DNA from: SKLM01 sp964575455
Lineage (GTDB): Bacteria; Chloroflexota; Anaerolineae; B4-G1
Direction: 5' to 3'
Assembly: GCA_964575455.1 (NCBI GenBank)
Contig: CAZNRX010000021.1
Span: 1 to 57,779 of the forward strand
DNA length: 57,779 bases
Position 1 is the stretch's first letter. Every line of letters starts with the position of its first letter. The notes beneath the pieces are model-generated. The model worked only from the letters and a program-made list of their open reading frames with translations, was not told where the DNA came from and made no database searches. Shown in pieces: positions 35,129-44,001 of the stretch. Made by a program: the position numbers and the translations under genes.

Positions 35129-36316
35129 ATGATCCTAAACAGGCGTGTTGCCATCGTGGGCGCAGGCTGGAGTGGCTTTCGCTCCATCTCGCCCGATCTC
35201 TCGTACAAGGAATTGATGTATGATGCCGCCGTTCAGGCCTACGAAGACGCCGGCATCGATCCCCGACGCGACGTGGACAGCTTTGTCACCGTGGGGGAGG
35301 ACTACAACGAAGGTACCAGTATCTTTGACGAGTACGTGCCCGATCAGCTTGGCGCTCTCCACCGACCGGTCCATACCATCGCGGGCGAGGGCATTCACGG
35401 CCTAGCAGCGGCGGTGATGCAGATCCTCACCGGGCAATTCGATCTCATCGTGGTCGAGGGGCACAGCAAGGCCTCCAACATCCTCACCCTGCCGTACATC
35501 CTCGCTTTCGCCTTCGACCCCGTCTTCAACCGGCCGCTGAACGCCCATCCCAGCTACGTGGCTGGCATGGAGATGTTGCGATATCTGGCGGAGACGGCCA
35601 CGACTCACGAGGAATGCGCAGCCGTGGTCGCCAAGAACCGCAACAACGCTCTGCTGAACCCGCTGGCCGGGTTTGGATCCGCCATCTCTGTCGACGACGT
35701 CCTCACCTCAGAGCCGGTCGCCGAGCCGCTTACCCGGCTGGAGTGCGCCAATCACAGCGACGGCGCGATCGTCTTTGTGCTCGCTTCCGGGGAGACCGCG
35801 CTGGCCCTCACCGACCATCCGATCTGGGTGCGTGGGGTGGGCTGGGCGAACGACACCTTCAGGCTGGAGAGCCGTCCGTGGGGGGACGCCCGCTATGCTC
35901 GGGCCGCCGGCGAGATGGCCTACCGCACCGCGGGAATCAAGAGCCCCAGGCAGGAGATCGACTTCGCCGAAGTCGACGACACCTTCGCCTACAAGGAGCT
36001 GCAGCACCTGGAGGCGCTAGACCTCTGTCCACTGGGCATGGCCGGCGAATGGACCCTGGCAGGCGGCACAGAGCTCAGCGGTGAGTTCCCCGTTAACCCC
36101 TCTGGAGGGGCTCTTGGCGAGGGGCACCTGCTGGACGCAACCGGGCTGGCGCGCGCGCTGGAGGTCGTCCTTCAGCTCCGCGGCGAGGCCGGGCAGAGAC
36201 AGATTGACGACGCCGAGGTCGGACTGGCCTTTGGCTGGCGCGGCGTGCCCACCACCGGAGGTGCGGCCGTCGTCTTGAGCAACGGGTCGACGGGCGATCT
36301 CGCCCGGGCCACCTAG
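35129..36316 (+). CDS. Thiolase-fold protein lacking the catalytic Cys (SCP2-like), first of pair
   Basis: A 395-residue SCP2/acetyl-CoA-acetyltransferase-fold protein. The fold is clear from VAIVGAGWSGF at the start, KNRNNALLNP, and NPSGGALGEGHLLDATG near the C-terminus. The nucleophilic Cys of the VENACASG loop is Gly (G88 in AGEGIHGL), and the HDAF motif has become DDTFAYKELQHLEAL, so ordinary thiolase chemistry is not expected. Cys-less relatives paired with DUF35 partners include the retro-aldolase Ltp2 (cholesterol side chain) and BbsB (benzylsuccinate pathway). It is followed 10 bp later by a second thiolase-fold gene and then two DUF35 genes, so a heteromeric complex is likely. Confidence 0.82.
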   Translation: MILNRRVAIVGAGWSGFRSISPDLSYKELMYDAAVQAYEDAGIDPRRDVDSFVTVGEDYNEGTSIFDEYVPDQLGALHRPVHTIAGEGIHGLAAAVMQILTGQFDLIVVEGHSKASNILTLPYILAFAFDPVFNRPLNAHPSYVAGMEMLRYLAETATTHEECAAVVAKNRNNALLNPLAGFGSAISVDDVLTSEPVAEPLTRLECANHSDGAIVFVLASGETALALTDHPIWVRGVGWANDTFRLESRPWGDARYARAAGEMAYRTAGIKSPRQEIDFAEVDDTFAYKELQHLEALDLCPLGMAGEWTLAGGTELSGEFPVNPSGGALGEGHLLDATGLARALEVVLQLRGEAGQRQIDDAEVGLAFGWRGVPTTGGAAVVLSNGSTGDLARAT

Positions 36317-36326
36317 GAGGCGACCA

Positions 36327-37532
36327 ATGTATGGAAATCGTATGAAGCGGAGCACGGGTCGACGCAGTCACGCGGGAAGAGTCGCCGTGGTTGGCGCCGG
36401 AATGACCAAGTTCGTACGCCGGGCACAAGAGACGGCCAAGGAGCTATCGTGGGAGGCGGCCCACCTGGCGCTGAAGTCCTGCGAACTGACGCTGGACGAC
36501 ATCGACGCCGTGGTGATTGGCACGGCGCCGGACGCTTTCGACGGCGTCCACATGAAGAGCGAGTACTTATCCGATGGATGCGGGGGCTGGGGGAAACCCG
36601 TCATCCGCGGCTACGTCGGCGGCGGCACGGGGGTCTTCGCCGCGATCCAGGGCTGGTATCACGTCGCCAGCGGTTTGTTCGACACCGTCCTGGTCGTGTG
36701 CGAGGAGAAGATGTCCTCCTGCCAGCCGCATCCGCAGGCGGCCTTCCTCACCATCTTCGACCACACTACGGAGCGTCCCCTGAAGCCCAACCTGCTCTGG
36801 ATCTTTGCTCTCGAGATGAACGCCTACATGAACCGCTACGGGTTGAGCAAGCGGGACATCGCCACCGTCTCGGTGAAGAACAAGCACAACGCCGCCGACC
36901 ACCCCGCCGCGCTGCTCGGTGACCCTGATATCACCGTCGATGACGTGCTCGACTCCCCGGTCCTGGCCTGGCCTGTGCAGCGGCTGGACGTCAGCCCGAT
37001 CACTGACGGGGCTGTCGCGCTGGTCATCAGCGCCAATCACGTAGCCCGCCGCGTGACAGACAGGCCGATCTGGATCGAGGGCGTGGGCTGGAACCTGGAC
37101 ACCGCCTACTGGACCAACCGCGACCTCTCCTACCCGGTCTACGTTGAGGAGGCGGCGCGCATGGCCTACGATATGGCCGGCATCACCGAACCGCGCAAGC
37201 AGATCCACATCGCCGAGCCTTACGACCCGTTCGACTACAAGGAGCTCCACCATCTGGAGGGGCTGATGCTCTTCGACAAAGGTGAGGCACCGAAAGCCGC
37301 CGCGGATGGCGTGACACAGCGCGACGGCGACCTGCCGGTCTGCCCCTCGGGCGGCCTGCTGGGGGTTGGAAACCCCATCGCCGCCGCCGGCCTGATGAAG
37401 GTCGCGGAGATCTTCTGGCAGCTACGAGGCGAGGCGGGCGCCCGACAGGTGCCCGGCAACCCAAAGCGCGGCCTAGCACAAGCCTGGGGCGACCTGATGC
37501 AGGTCGGCACCGTGATCGTTATGGGCGCCTAG
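36327..37532 (+). CDS. Thiolase-fold protein lacking the catalytic Cys (SCP2-like), second of pair
   Basis: A 401-residue paralogue of the preceding protein. It keeps VAVVGAGMTKF, VKNKHNAADHPAALLGDP, YDPFDYKELHHLEGL and CPSGGLLGVGNPIAAAG. The Cys loop reads YVGGGTGVFAA (Cys to Gly), HDAF is replaced by YDPF, and the GHP motif is GNP, so all three thiolase catalytic motifs are altered. AGGAGG precedes the ATG. Pairs of unequal thiolase-fold subunits are known in benzylsuccinate and steroid pathways, where one subunit is structural. Which of the two is active here cannot be told. Confidence 0.82.
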   Translation: MYGNRMKRSTGRRSHAGRVAVVGAGMTKFVRRAQETAKELSWEAAHLALKSCELTLDDIDAVVIGTAPDAFDGVHMKSEYLSDGCGGWGKPVIRGYVGGGTGVFAAIQGWYHVASGLFDTVLVVCEEKMSSCQPHPQAAFLTIFDHTTERPLKPNLLWIFALEMNAYMNRYGLSKRDIATVSVKNKHNAADHPAALLGDPDITVDDVLDSPVLAWPVQRLDVSPITDGAVALVISANHVARRVTDRPIWIEGVGWNLDTAYWTNRDLSYPVYVEEAARMAYDMAGITEPRKQIHIAEPYDPFDYKELHHLEGLMLFDKGEAPKAAADGVTQRDGDLPVCPSGGLLGVGNPIAAAGLMKVAEIFWQLRGEAGARQVPGNPKRGLAQAWGDLMQVGTVIVMGA

Positions 37533-37545
37533 AGGAGGATGAACC

Positions 37546-38091
37546 ATGGAAGAGTTCGTGTACGACAGCGTGTATCTTCGACGCGAGGATTTCGAGGAAG
37601 CCGCCGCGGCCGCGGGTGAAGCCGCCCGGGAACCCGTGCTCTTCGAAACGTGGGATCCGAACGCGCAGTATGCTTGGGACGCCGGCGTGGCTATCGGTCG
37701 CTACTTGCAGGAGCTCAAGGCCGGCCGGTTGATCGGACGGAGCTGCCCCGATTGTGGGCGCGTCCTGATCCCGCCGCGCATGTTCTGTGAATCCTGCTTC
37801 TGCGCCACCGATCGATGGATTCCACTGGAGGATAGGGGCACAGTGCTCACGTTCTCACGGTGCTACGTGACCTGGGACGTGATTCAGCTGGAGGAGCCGA
37901 TAATGCCGGCCGTGATTGAGATCGATGGGGCTTCGCCCGGCATGGGCATCATGCACCTGCTCGGCGAGGTTGATCCGGACGCGCTCGAGATCGGCATGCG
38001 GGTGCAGGCGGTCTGGAAGCCGCCGGAGGAGCGAAGCGGCTCCATAACCGACATTGCTTACTTCAGGCCTTTGGAACTGTCAGAGGAATAG
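37546..38091 (+). CDS. DUF35 OB-fold/zinc-ribbon acyl-CoA-binding protein A
   Basis: A 181-residue protein. A rubredoxin-like zinc ribbon (CPDCGRVLIPPRMFCESC, near residues 67-84) precedes an OB fold (DRGTVLTFSRCYV, then GEVDPDALEIGMRVQAVWKP). DUF35 proteins bind acyl-CoA and are obligate partners of Cys-less or SCP2 thiolases (ChsH2, BbsA, archaeal HMG-CoA complexes). It lies 13 bp after the second thiolase-fold gene and 11 bp before a second DUF35 gene, matching a two-plus-two complex. Confidence 0.85.
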   Translation: MEEFVYDSVYLRREDFEEAAAAAGEAAREPVLFETWDPNAQYAWDAGVAIGRYLQELKAGRLIGRSCPDCGRVLIPPRMFCESCFCATDRWIPLEDRGTVLTFSRCYVTWDVIQLEEPIMPAVIEIDGASPGMGIMHLLGEVDPDALEIGMRVQAVWKPPEERSGSITDIAYFRPLELSEE

Positions 38092-38102
38092 GGGAGGCAC
38101 AG

Positions 38103-38588
38103 ATGAGCTTGTTACACCGCATACAGCACGCGGGCGACGCGCTAGCCTGGAGAGGCGACATGCCAACAGAAGGCCGGTACACGGCTGGCGTCGCTGGTGA
38201 GAGGTTTTTCCGCGCCATCAAGGACGATGGCCAGTTCCTGGCCACCGTCTGCTTGGACTGTGACGTGACCTACATGCCACCAAGACTCTACTGTGAGCAG
38301 TGTTTCGCTCACCTGGACGAGTGGGTCGAGGTCAGCCCTGGAGGTCACGTGCACACCTTCACCATCATTCACCTGGACCTCGACGAGCAGCCGCTCGCAG
38401 AGCCGCGCATTATGGCCTTCGTCGCCCTTGATGATACCGATGGCGGCCTGGTGCACTACCTCGGTGAGGTGGAGCCAGAGGACGTCTATCTGGGCATGCC
38501 GGTTGAGCCCGTTCTGAAGGAGGAAGAACAACGCCAGGGAAGCATCATGGACATCAAGTACTTCCGACCCGTGAAGGGTGCATCTTAG
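38103..38588 (+). CDS. DUF35 OB-fold/zinc-ribbon acyl-CoA-binding protein B
   Basis: A 161-residue paralogue of DUF35 A. The zinc ribbon is CLDCDVTYMPPRLYCEQC and the OB fold has GGHVHTFTIIHLDLDE and GEVEPEDVYLGMPVEPV. Both DUF35 proteins end with a matching SITDIAYFRP/SIMDIKYFRP strand. Each probably serves one of the two thiolase-fold subunits upstream. It is the last gene of this four-gene unit. Confidence 0.85.
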   Translation: MSLLHRIQHAGDALAWRGDMPTEGRYTAGVAGERFFRAIKDDGQFLATVCLDCDVTYMPPRLYCEQCFAHLDEWVEVSPGGHVHTFTIIHLDLDEQPLAEPRIMAFVALDDTDGGLVHYLGEVEPEDVYLGMPVEPVLKEEEQRQGSIMDIKYFRPVKGAS

Positions 38589-38744
38589 CCAGCTGCTCCT
38601 GGCCGAAAGGATAGCCTTGCACGCCACAGGTAGCACAAGTGGTGTGTCGGGTGCCGCACATGCAAGGCACGTCGGGCAGTAGACCCGATGCCCAAGCCCG
38701 GGATGGACTGGTAATCTGACGTCGGTCCTATGGCAAGAGGGGGT

Positions 38745-38796
38745 GAGCAACAGTCGCTGGGGCGAGCAACAGTCGCTGGGGCGAGCAGCAGTCGCC
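38745..38796. repeat. Three tandem 19-bp repeats in the gap before the ClC gene
   Basis: GAGCAACAGTCGCTGGGGC at 38745-38763 and 38764-38782, with a diverged third unit from 38783. The 266-bp gap (38589-38854) is otherwise without a gene; GAGAGGTT near 38850 is the next ribosome site. Confidence 0.8.
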
Positions 38797-38854
38797 CGAC
38801 TACCAGTCCTCCCATCTGTCCAGTCATCACCGCACCCTGAATCCCCGAGAGGTT

Positions 38855-40954
38855 ATGCTTCACCCACTCCGTGACCGTGTAACCAGAACCTACAGCCGCT
38901 TCTGGAGCTCCGAAACGGCTGTGATGCTCGCGATGGCCCTCCTCGTTGGCCTGGGCAGCGGATTTGGAGCTGTAGCTTTCCGCTGGCTCATCGAGACCGC
39001 GCACACCTTCTTCTTTGTCACGTTCCCCACTTTCTTGCCCTCTCCCGCCCTCACCCCTTTTCATCTACAGACCCTTGTCACAGTCATCACGCCGGCAGTA
39101 GGAGCTCTCATCGTCGGCCTCATAACCTACTTCGTGGCCCCAGAGGCCCGAGGACCCGGTGTATCCAGCGTGATGGAGGCCCTCGCTCTACAAAGGGGGC
39201 GTATCCGCCCCCGCGTCATCGCAGCCAGGCCCATTGCGACGTCTGTGAGCCTCGGCAGTGGCGGCTCCGGCGGGAGGGAGGGTCCGGTCGTTCAGCTTGG
39301 CTCGGCCATTGGGTCTGCGCTGAGCCAGCTTGCTCATCTCTCTGACGAACGGACCAGGAACCTGGTCGCCTGTGGAGCAGCGGGCGGGGTGGCGGCGACG
39401 TTCAATGCTCCGCTGGCCGGGGTCATGTTCGCGCTGGAGGTGCTCTTAGCCGAGTTCGGCCTGGTTCAGTTCACCAGCGTGGTGGTGGCCGCCGTCGTTG
39501 CCAGTGTCATCGGCCACACCTACTTCGGCGACGTGCCAGCCTTCCCGTTCCCGGCGTCAGCCTCGCCCAAGGCCTGGGAACTGCCCATCTATGCCCTGCT
39601 GGGTGTTGCGGCCGCCTTCGTCGGCGTCGGGTTTACCCGCGCTCTCTACCTCGTGGACGATCTCTTCGAGCGACAGTCGTGTCCACCGTTCCTCAAACCC
39701 GTCCTCGGGGGTCTGATCGTGGGTGTCGTGGGACTGTGGTTCCCACAGGTCCTCGGCATCGGCTACAGCTCCATAGAGGCGGTGCTCTTCAATCGGCTCA
39801 CGCTGATCGCCATCGCCGTCCTGGGCCTCCTCAAGATCGTCGTCACCGCGATAACCATCGGCTCGGGCGGTTCAGGTGGCATCTTCGGCCCCTGTTTGTT
39901 CATCGGTGCGATGCTGGGTGGCCTGTTCGGGCAACTGGTGCATCTCGCGACGCCAAGCGCCGCGGTACCGTCGACTTACGCCCTCGTCGGCATGTCGGCT
40001 GTCTTTGCCGCCGCCAGCCGCGCCCCGATCGCAGCGATCCTCACGCTGTTCGAGATGACGCGTGACTACACCGTCATCCTTCCGCTCATGCTCGCCTCCG
40101 TCGTAAGCGCCATCGTCGCCCGCCATCTTCTCGACGACAGCATCTACACCGTCAAGCTCAGCCGTCAGGGCATCGACGTCTACGCGGGCAGAGACCTCGA
40201 TCTGATGAGCACCATCCTGGTCAGCGAGGCCATGACACAGATTGAGGAGATGGCCACAGTGACGCCATCGACCCCTCTAACAGAGCTGGCGCGCATGTTC
40301 GACGAGACGCACTATCACGGCACGATCGTCGTCGACGGGCACCGTCGCCTGAAGGGGATCGTCAGCCTGAGCGACCTCGAAAGGGCCCAGACCCAACAGC
40401 TGATGACGGGAGAGGTCGCCGACATCCAGGTCACGAATGTGCGTACGGTCTTCCCGGATCAGACCTTGAAGGCTGCCCTCAGGCATTTCGGCGCCCTGGA
40501 CGTGGGGCGCATACCGGTCGTGGATCGCGCGAATCCAAGGCACGTGGTAGGCCTGCTTCGCCGCGGCGACATTGTGCGGGCCTACTCGCACGCCGCTCTC
40601 GACCAGCAAGCGCGGTTGAACGACCTGGATCGAGCGAGGCTCGAGCGCCGGACGGGCCTAAGCACGAGTGCGCTTGGCGCCGGCACGCCGACTCCACAAG
40701 AAGGAAGGCGTGGCAGTTCCATCGTCGAGATCAGGCTGCAGGATCACCATGAAGCTGTAGGCAAGACCCTTGAGGAGCTAGATCTACCGTCTCGATCGTT
40801 GATCGCGTCTGTACGTCGAGGCGAGCGCGTGCTCATCCCCAGGGGCGACACGCGGCTGGAGGCCGGTGACATCATCGTCGCGCTAGTCGCCCAGGGGGAC
40901 AGGACACCTCTGCATCATCGTCTTACGAAGCCAGTCAATGATTCAGAACCGTAG
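38855..40954 (+). CDS. ClC-family chloride channel/antiporter with CBS and TrkA_C domains
   Basis: A 699-residue membrane protein. The ClC core has GSGGSGGREGPVVQLGSA with the gating Glu (about residue 141) in GREGP, the second anion-site motif GSGGSGGIFGPCLFIGA, and a further AAASRAPIAA helix. The gating Glu suggests H+/Cl- exchange rather than a simple channel. Two CBS domains (about 455-570: AMTQIEEMATVTPSTPL; VTNVRTVFPDQTL) and a TrkA_C domain (about 620-690) form the cytoplasmic regulatory part, a combination usual for nucleotide- or ion-responsive control. It overlaps the possible longest form of the next gene. Confidence 0.9.
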   Translation: MLHPLRDRVTRTYSRFWSSETAVMLAMALLVGLGSGFGAVAFRWLIETAHTFFFVTFPTFLPSPALTPFHLQTLVTVITPAVGALIVGLITYFVAPEARGPGVSSVMEALALQRGRIRPRVIAARPIATSVSLGSGGSGGREGPVVQLGSAIGSALSQLAHLSDERTRNLVACGAAGGVAATFNAPLAGVMFALEVLLAEFGLVQFTSVVVAAVVASVIGHTYFGDVPAFPFPASASPKAWELPIYALLGVAAAFVGVGFTRALYLVDDLFERQSCPPFLKPVLGGLIVGVVGLWFPQVLGIGYSSIEAVLFNRLTLIAIAVLGLLKIVVTAITIGSGGSGGIFGPCLFIGAMLGGLFGQLVHLATPSAAVPSTYALVGMSAVFAAASRAPIAAILTLFEMTRDYTVILPLMLASVVSAIVARHLLDDSIYTVKLSRQGIDVYAGRDLDLMSTILVSEAMTQIEEMATVTPSTPLTELARMFDETHYHGTIVVDGHRRLKGIVSLSDLERAQTQQLMTGEVADIQVTNVRTVFPDQTLKAALRHFGALDVGRIPVVDRANPRHVVGLLRRGDIVRAYSHAALDQQARLNDLDRARLERRTGLSTSALGAGTPTPQEGRRGSSIVEIRLQDHHEAVGKTLEELDLPSRSLIASVRRGERVLIPRGDTRLEAGDIIVALVAQGDRTPLHHRLTKPVNDSEP

Positions 40955-40997
40955 CCGCTGCTCATTCCAAGCCCATCAGGAGTATCAACGTTCACCT

Positions 40998-41963
40998 ATG
41001 AGAGCCAAAAATCGAACAGCACATCAAGCCATTCCAAGCCCAATCCGTGGGGCCGCTCAGGGCAGGCCCACCATCTTGGTCCACGGGGGCGCGTGGGAGA
41101 TCCCGGGAGAGCTACGCCAAGATGGTATAGAGGGCTGCTCCAAGGCTGCAGCGGTCGGCTGGGACGTACTCACCAGCGGCGGATCGGCCCTCCAAGCCGT
41201 AGAAGCCTCGGTGCGCGCGCTGGAGGATAACCCCACCTTCGATGCAGGCCGTGGATCGGTCCTGAACGCGGCGGGGGAGATCGAGCTCGACGCCATCATC
41301 ATGGACGGCAGGGATCTCGACATGGGCGCCGTCATGGCTGTGAAGCACGTCTGTCATCCGGTCACGCTGGCGCGTCTCATCATGACCGAGTCCAAACACA
41401 ACATACTCGTCTCTGATGGTGCGGAGACCTTTGCGCAGGAGCACGGCCTCTCCCCCGTCCCAAGCTGGCACCTGTTGGTAGAGCGCGAACGGGAACGCTG
41501 GTGCTCCAGAGAGGCGGAGGAAGAACCCAGTGAGGCCCCCCTCCCACAGCAACCAGCGGGAACTGTTGGGGCAGTGGCGCTGGATGTCGAAGGGCACCTG
41601 GCAGCCGCCACCTCCACAGGTGGCACCTCCAACAAGTACCCGGGTCGCGTGGGCGACTCTCCCCTCGTAGGCTCGGGCGCCTACGCTGACGACCGCACAG
41701 GCGCCGTCTCGGCCACCGGGGAGGGCGAAGACCTGATGAGGATCGTCATCAGTAAGACCGCGTGTGACTACCTCGGGCGAGGGATGACGGCACAGGAAGC
41801 GGCAGAGGCAGCTATCGACCTTCTATCCGAGCGCACTGGCGGGCGGGGAGGGCTCATCGTACTGGATAGGCACGGGGGCATCGGCATCGCCCACTGCACT
41901 CCCTGCCTCGCTCACGCCTACGTCACGCCCGGGGGCGAAGTCGTGGCCGACATCAAGGCTTGA
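40998..41963 (+). CDS. Isoaspartyl peptidase/L-asparaginase (Ntn hydrolase)
   Basis: A family T2 asparaginase of about 321 residues made as an autocleaved precursor. TILVHGGAW opens the fold, GRGSVLNAAGEIELDA is the conserved alpha-subunit loop, and the nucleophile Thr lies in PAGTVGAVALD; GGTSNKYPGRVGDSPLVGSG binds substrate. It hydrolyses isoaspartyl dipeptides or Asn. The start is uncertain: ATG at 40998 (used; AGGAG about 15 nt upstream) or ATG at 40938, which would overlap the ClC gene; homologues usually begin close to the VHGGAW strand. Confidence 0.85.
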   Translation: MRAKNRTAHQAIPSPIRGAAQGRPTILVHGGAWEIPGELRQDGIEGCSKAAAVGWDVLTSGGSALQAVEASVRALEDNPTFDAGRGSVLNAAGEIELDAIIMDGRDLDMGAVMAVKHVCHPVTLARLIMTESKHNILVSDGAETFAQEHGLSPVPSWHLLVERERERWCSREAEEEPSEAPLPQQPAGTVGAVALDVEGHLAAATSTGGTSNKYPGRVGDSPLVGSGAYADDRTGAVSATGEGEDLMRIVISKTACDYLGRGMTAQEAAEAAIDLLSERTGGRGGLIVLDRHGGIGIAHCTPCLAHAYVTPGGEVVADIKA

Positions 41964-42004
41964 TCGACGGGCCTGTTGAATCGAAAAGATGAGGCTCGAT
42001 GCAA

Positions 42005-42676
42005 CTACCGATCCAGCAGAAGCTCGTGCTCCACGCCATAGGCAACGACGTGTTTCTGCGCTTCCAGTTCGGCGCGCTCTGGATCGCCAGATGCAATCGC
42101 CTGGACAATGGGCTTGTGGAGAGGCACAGCTTCGCGCAGTGCCATATCCGAGCGCGGCTCACTCAGAAACAGGAACCGACGCATCCGATGCCCCACAATG
42201 GCCCAGATTTCCTGGAGAAGTCCGTGTTCGGTCAGATGGATGAGGGTGTCGTGGAAGTCAGCATTGAGCTCGGTCACCGCGCGTTGGTCATCTGCCGCGA
42301 TGGCTTCCTCCATTCTATCCAGGATGTCCTGTAGCTCAGCGGCCGCCTGTTCGTTGTTGCGCTTGGCGAGCATCCGTGCAGCCAGACCCTCAAGGGGTTC
42401 TCGGACAGTGTATAGCTCCCTGACGTCATCCCTCGTTAGGGCGGACACAAAGACGCCGCGGTAGGGCACCTTTTCCACCAACCCAACCTGCTCAAGCTGG
42501 TGAAAAGCCTCGCGAACAGGGCTGCGGCTTACCCCCATCTGCTTGCCAATCGTGGCTTCCACCAGCCTTTGGCCTGGTTCGAGCTCTCCCCTGACGATGG
42601 CCTGCGTGATTTGCTCGGCTACCCTCTGGGCAGTGGAAAGCGACCTCTTGATCGGTTCAAGGGAGTTCTCGGACAT
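42005..42676 (-). CDS. GntR/FCD-family transcriptional regulator
   Basis: A 223-residue regulator. The N-terminal winged HTH (TIGKQMGVSRSPVREAFHQL) is GntR-type and the helical C-terminus is FCD, with metal-ligand candidates in LNADFHDTL, IVGHRMRR and VPLHKPIV. FCD domains bind carboxylates or other small metabolites. The gene is divergent from the 43297-57724 operon, and a 26-bp palindrome at 42910-42935 overlaps both promoters, so autoregulation and operon repression relieved by a pathway intermediate is the simplest model. The 5' UTR would be about 240 nt. Confidence 0.88.
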   Translation of the reverse strand: MSENSLEPIKRSLSTAQRVAEQITQAIVRGELEPGQRLVEATIGKQMGVSRSPVREAFHQLEQVGLVEKVPYRGVFVSALTRDDVRELYTVREPLEGLAARMLAKRNNEQAAAELQDILDRMEEAIAADDQRAVTELNADFHDTLIHLTEHGLLQEIWAIVGHRMRRFLFLSEPRSDMALREAVPLHKPIVQAIASGDPERAELEAQKHVVAYGVEHELLLDR

Positions 42677-42890
42677 AGCGTTGCGCGAGTACGCGATCCT
42701 GGTGCGCCTACCTGCGCCTCAATCGGAGGACTTGGGAGCTGTGCCTACGAAACCGTCAGCTATAGGCGTCGTTGAAATGAGCGTAAAAGAGATAAGAAGG
42801 GAAGCGTGGCTTCCCCTTCATCGTCCAAAGTGCCGGCAGCCTTTGTGTGTGGTTGAGGATGATACCGTGCGGCCACCTGGCGCGCCAGAC

Positions 42891-42919
42891 TTGACAAAAC
42901 CCGTATTGCATGGTATACT
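42891..42919 (+). promoter_or_regulatory. Operon promoter (rightward)
   Basis: TTGACA (42891-42896), 17-bp spacer, TATACT (42914-42919) preceded by TGG, an extended -10. It reads towards the DUF1116 remnant and the catabolic operon. Confidence 0.8.
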
Positions 42920-42935
42920 ACATACAGTATACCAT
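42910..42935. promoter_or_regulatory. Palindromic GntR-type operator
   Basis: A perfect inverted repeat: ATGGTATACT, six central bases (42920-42925), AGTATACCAT. It covers the -10 elements of both opposed promoters. The TGGT...ACCA ends fit the FadR/VanR-type GntR consensus. Binding is inferred. Confidence 0.75.
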
Positions 42936-42954
42936 CTACCCGATAATCTGTCAA
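42926..42954 (-). promoter_or_regulatory. gntR promoter (leftward)
   Basis: Minus strand: TTGACA (42954-42949), 17-bp spacer, TATACT (42931-42926) preceded by TGG. It is a near mirror image of the rightward promoter, and each start site falls within the other's -10 region. Confidence 0.78.
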
Positions 42955-42986
42955 GTATCTCACAATTCGGTAACGTAGGAGCAAGT

Positions 42987-43201
42987 ATGCTCGAGACCTA
43001 CCCGCTCCAGCCCCTAGCAACTTCAACAGACTGCTCAGCCCCATCCTACCACTCAACTTCCGGGGCACACTGTCGGGAACTGACGTACGCAAGGTAGCTG
43101 AGACCGGTATTCTACCCCACCTGAACACAAGCATCGCTAACATACGGCTCGACATCGGCACGCTGAAGGTGCCTTGCCGAGGCGTTGGAGCAACTGCCTA
43201 A
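42987..43201 (+). pseudogene. Decayed C-terminal remnant of a DUF1116 (AllG-like) gene
   Basis: The frame from 43016 reads ILPLNFRGTLSGTDVRKVAE and then LPHLNTSIA. This aligns with IPVLDFRGTPTGIDVRKVVE and LTPRINTGIA near the C-terminus of the DUF1116 protein at 49501-50751, about 18 of 33 residues identical. MLETY in another frame at 42987 corresponds to TLEMY at the expected distance, so a frameshift lies between them. The conserved Gly-rich end (GVGQVGAG) is lost. It occupies the leader between the operon promoter and the first intact gene. Confidence 0.6.
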
Positions 43202-43296
43202 CCGAGGATCAGCCGGTAGTGTGAGGCGACGTTCCATCCCGGTGCGTCCCCTCTATGGGTTACGTTATCAAGAGCAGCAAGCGAGGAGGATACAGC

Positions 43297-44001
43297 ATGG
43301 ATATGGAACTTGAGGCCTTGTTGCGGCCACCCGCAAGGGATATGCCACCGTATCCCGCCAAGGTCATCGTTCTAGCCACAGGGAAACGCATGGTGGTCCG
43401 GCAGGCCAAGAGGGAGGATGTACCTGTGCTCCTTGAAGCGGTGGAACCCACGCTTGACATACCTAGGGATTACTACGACATCGTGGGAGCCCGCGTCTAT
43501 GCAGAGCTGCTGGGATGGTACCGCTACCGGGTGCGCGATCACTACTGCCTGATTGGCCAAGTGGATGGCATTCTGGTGGGCATCGTCAACGGCCGTATGG
43601 TCGATCAGGACATTGGAATGAGCTACCACACCCTGGCCATTGAGAGAGGACTACGGATAGGGGCTCATCTCTTCGCCGCCAAGATGGAGCACCATCTTGA
43701 GCACCTCGGGCAAGAGGAGGTCTGGATCACGGCGGAAAGCCCCATCGGCTATCGACGATGGATGCTCGAGTATGGTCTGGCGCCGCGAGAAGGGGTCCAA
43801 CACGAGCTGGGAGGGGCATCCTTCTACGTTCTGACGAGAGATATCTGGGAGGAAAGCAAACCCCGCTTGTGCGTCGGCGATCGGCCGGTGCCTGAGGAGC
43901 TTATGGCGATCGCGAAGAAAGAGATCAAGGTCCCGACCGAGAAGGCGATTCAGGAGCAGATTCTCGGCGCGATCGCAATAAGAAGGAGGCAAGCGATATG
44001 A
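43297..44001 (+). CDS. GNAT-fold acetyltransferase-like protein
   Basis: A 234-residue protein. MVVRQAKREDVPVLLEAVEP resembles GNAT strand beta1/helix alpha1, and RGLRIGAHLFAAKMEHHLEHLG resembles the acetyl-CoA-binding helix, but the R/Q-x-x-G-x-G/A pyrophosphate loop is only partly kept (ERGLRIGAHL). GQVDGILVGIVNGRM fits the central strands. GAGGAGG before the ATG at 43297 fixes the start. It overlaps the thiolase gene by 4 bp (ATGA). An acyl-transfer step or a regulatory acetylation are both possible. It is the first intact gene of the operon. Confidence 0.6.
   Translation: MDMELEALLRPPARDMPPYPAKVIVLATGKRMVVRQAKREDVPVLLEAVEPTLDIPRDYYDIVGARVYAELLGWYRYRVRDHYCLIGQVDGILVGIVNGRMVDQDIGMSYHTLAIERGLRIGAHLFAAKMEHHLEHLGQEEVWITAESPIGYRRWMLEYGLAPREGVQHELGGASFYVLTRDIWEESKPRLCVGDRPVPEELMAIAKKEIKVPTEKAIQEQILGAIAIRRRQAI

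Noticed and set aside
38745..38796. CRISPR-like array
   Set aside because: Three directly adjacent 19-bp units without spacers and no cas genes; a simple tandem repeat.
42987..43097. 36-codon leader-peptide gene with a ribosome-site-like TAGGAG
   Set aside because: The region aligns with the C-terminus of DUF1116 in two frames, so a gene remnant explains it better than a functional leader peptide.
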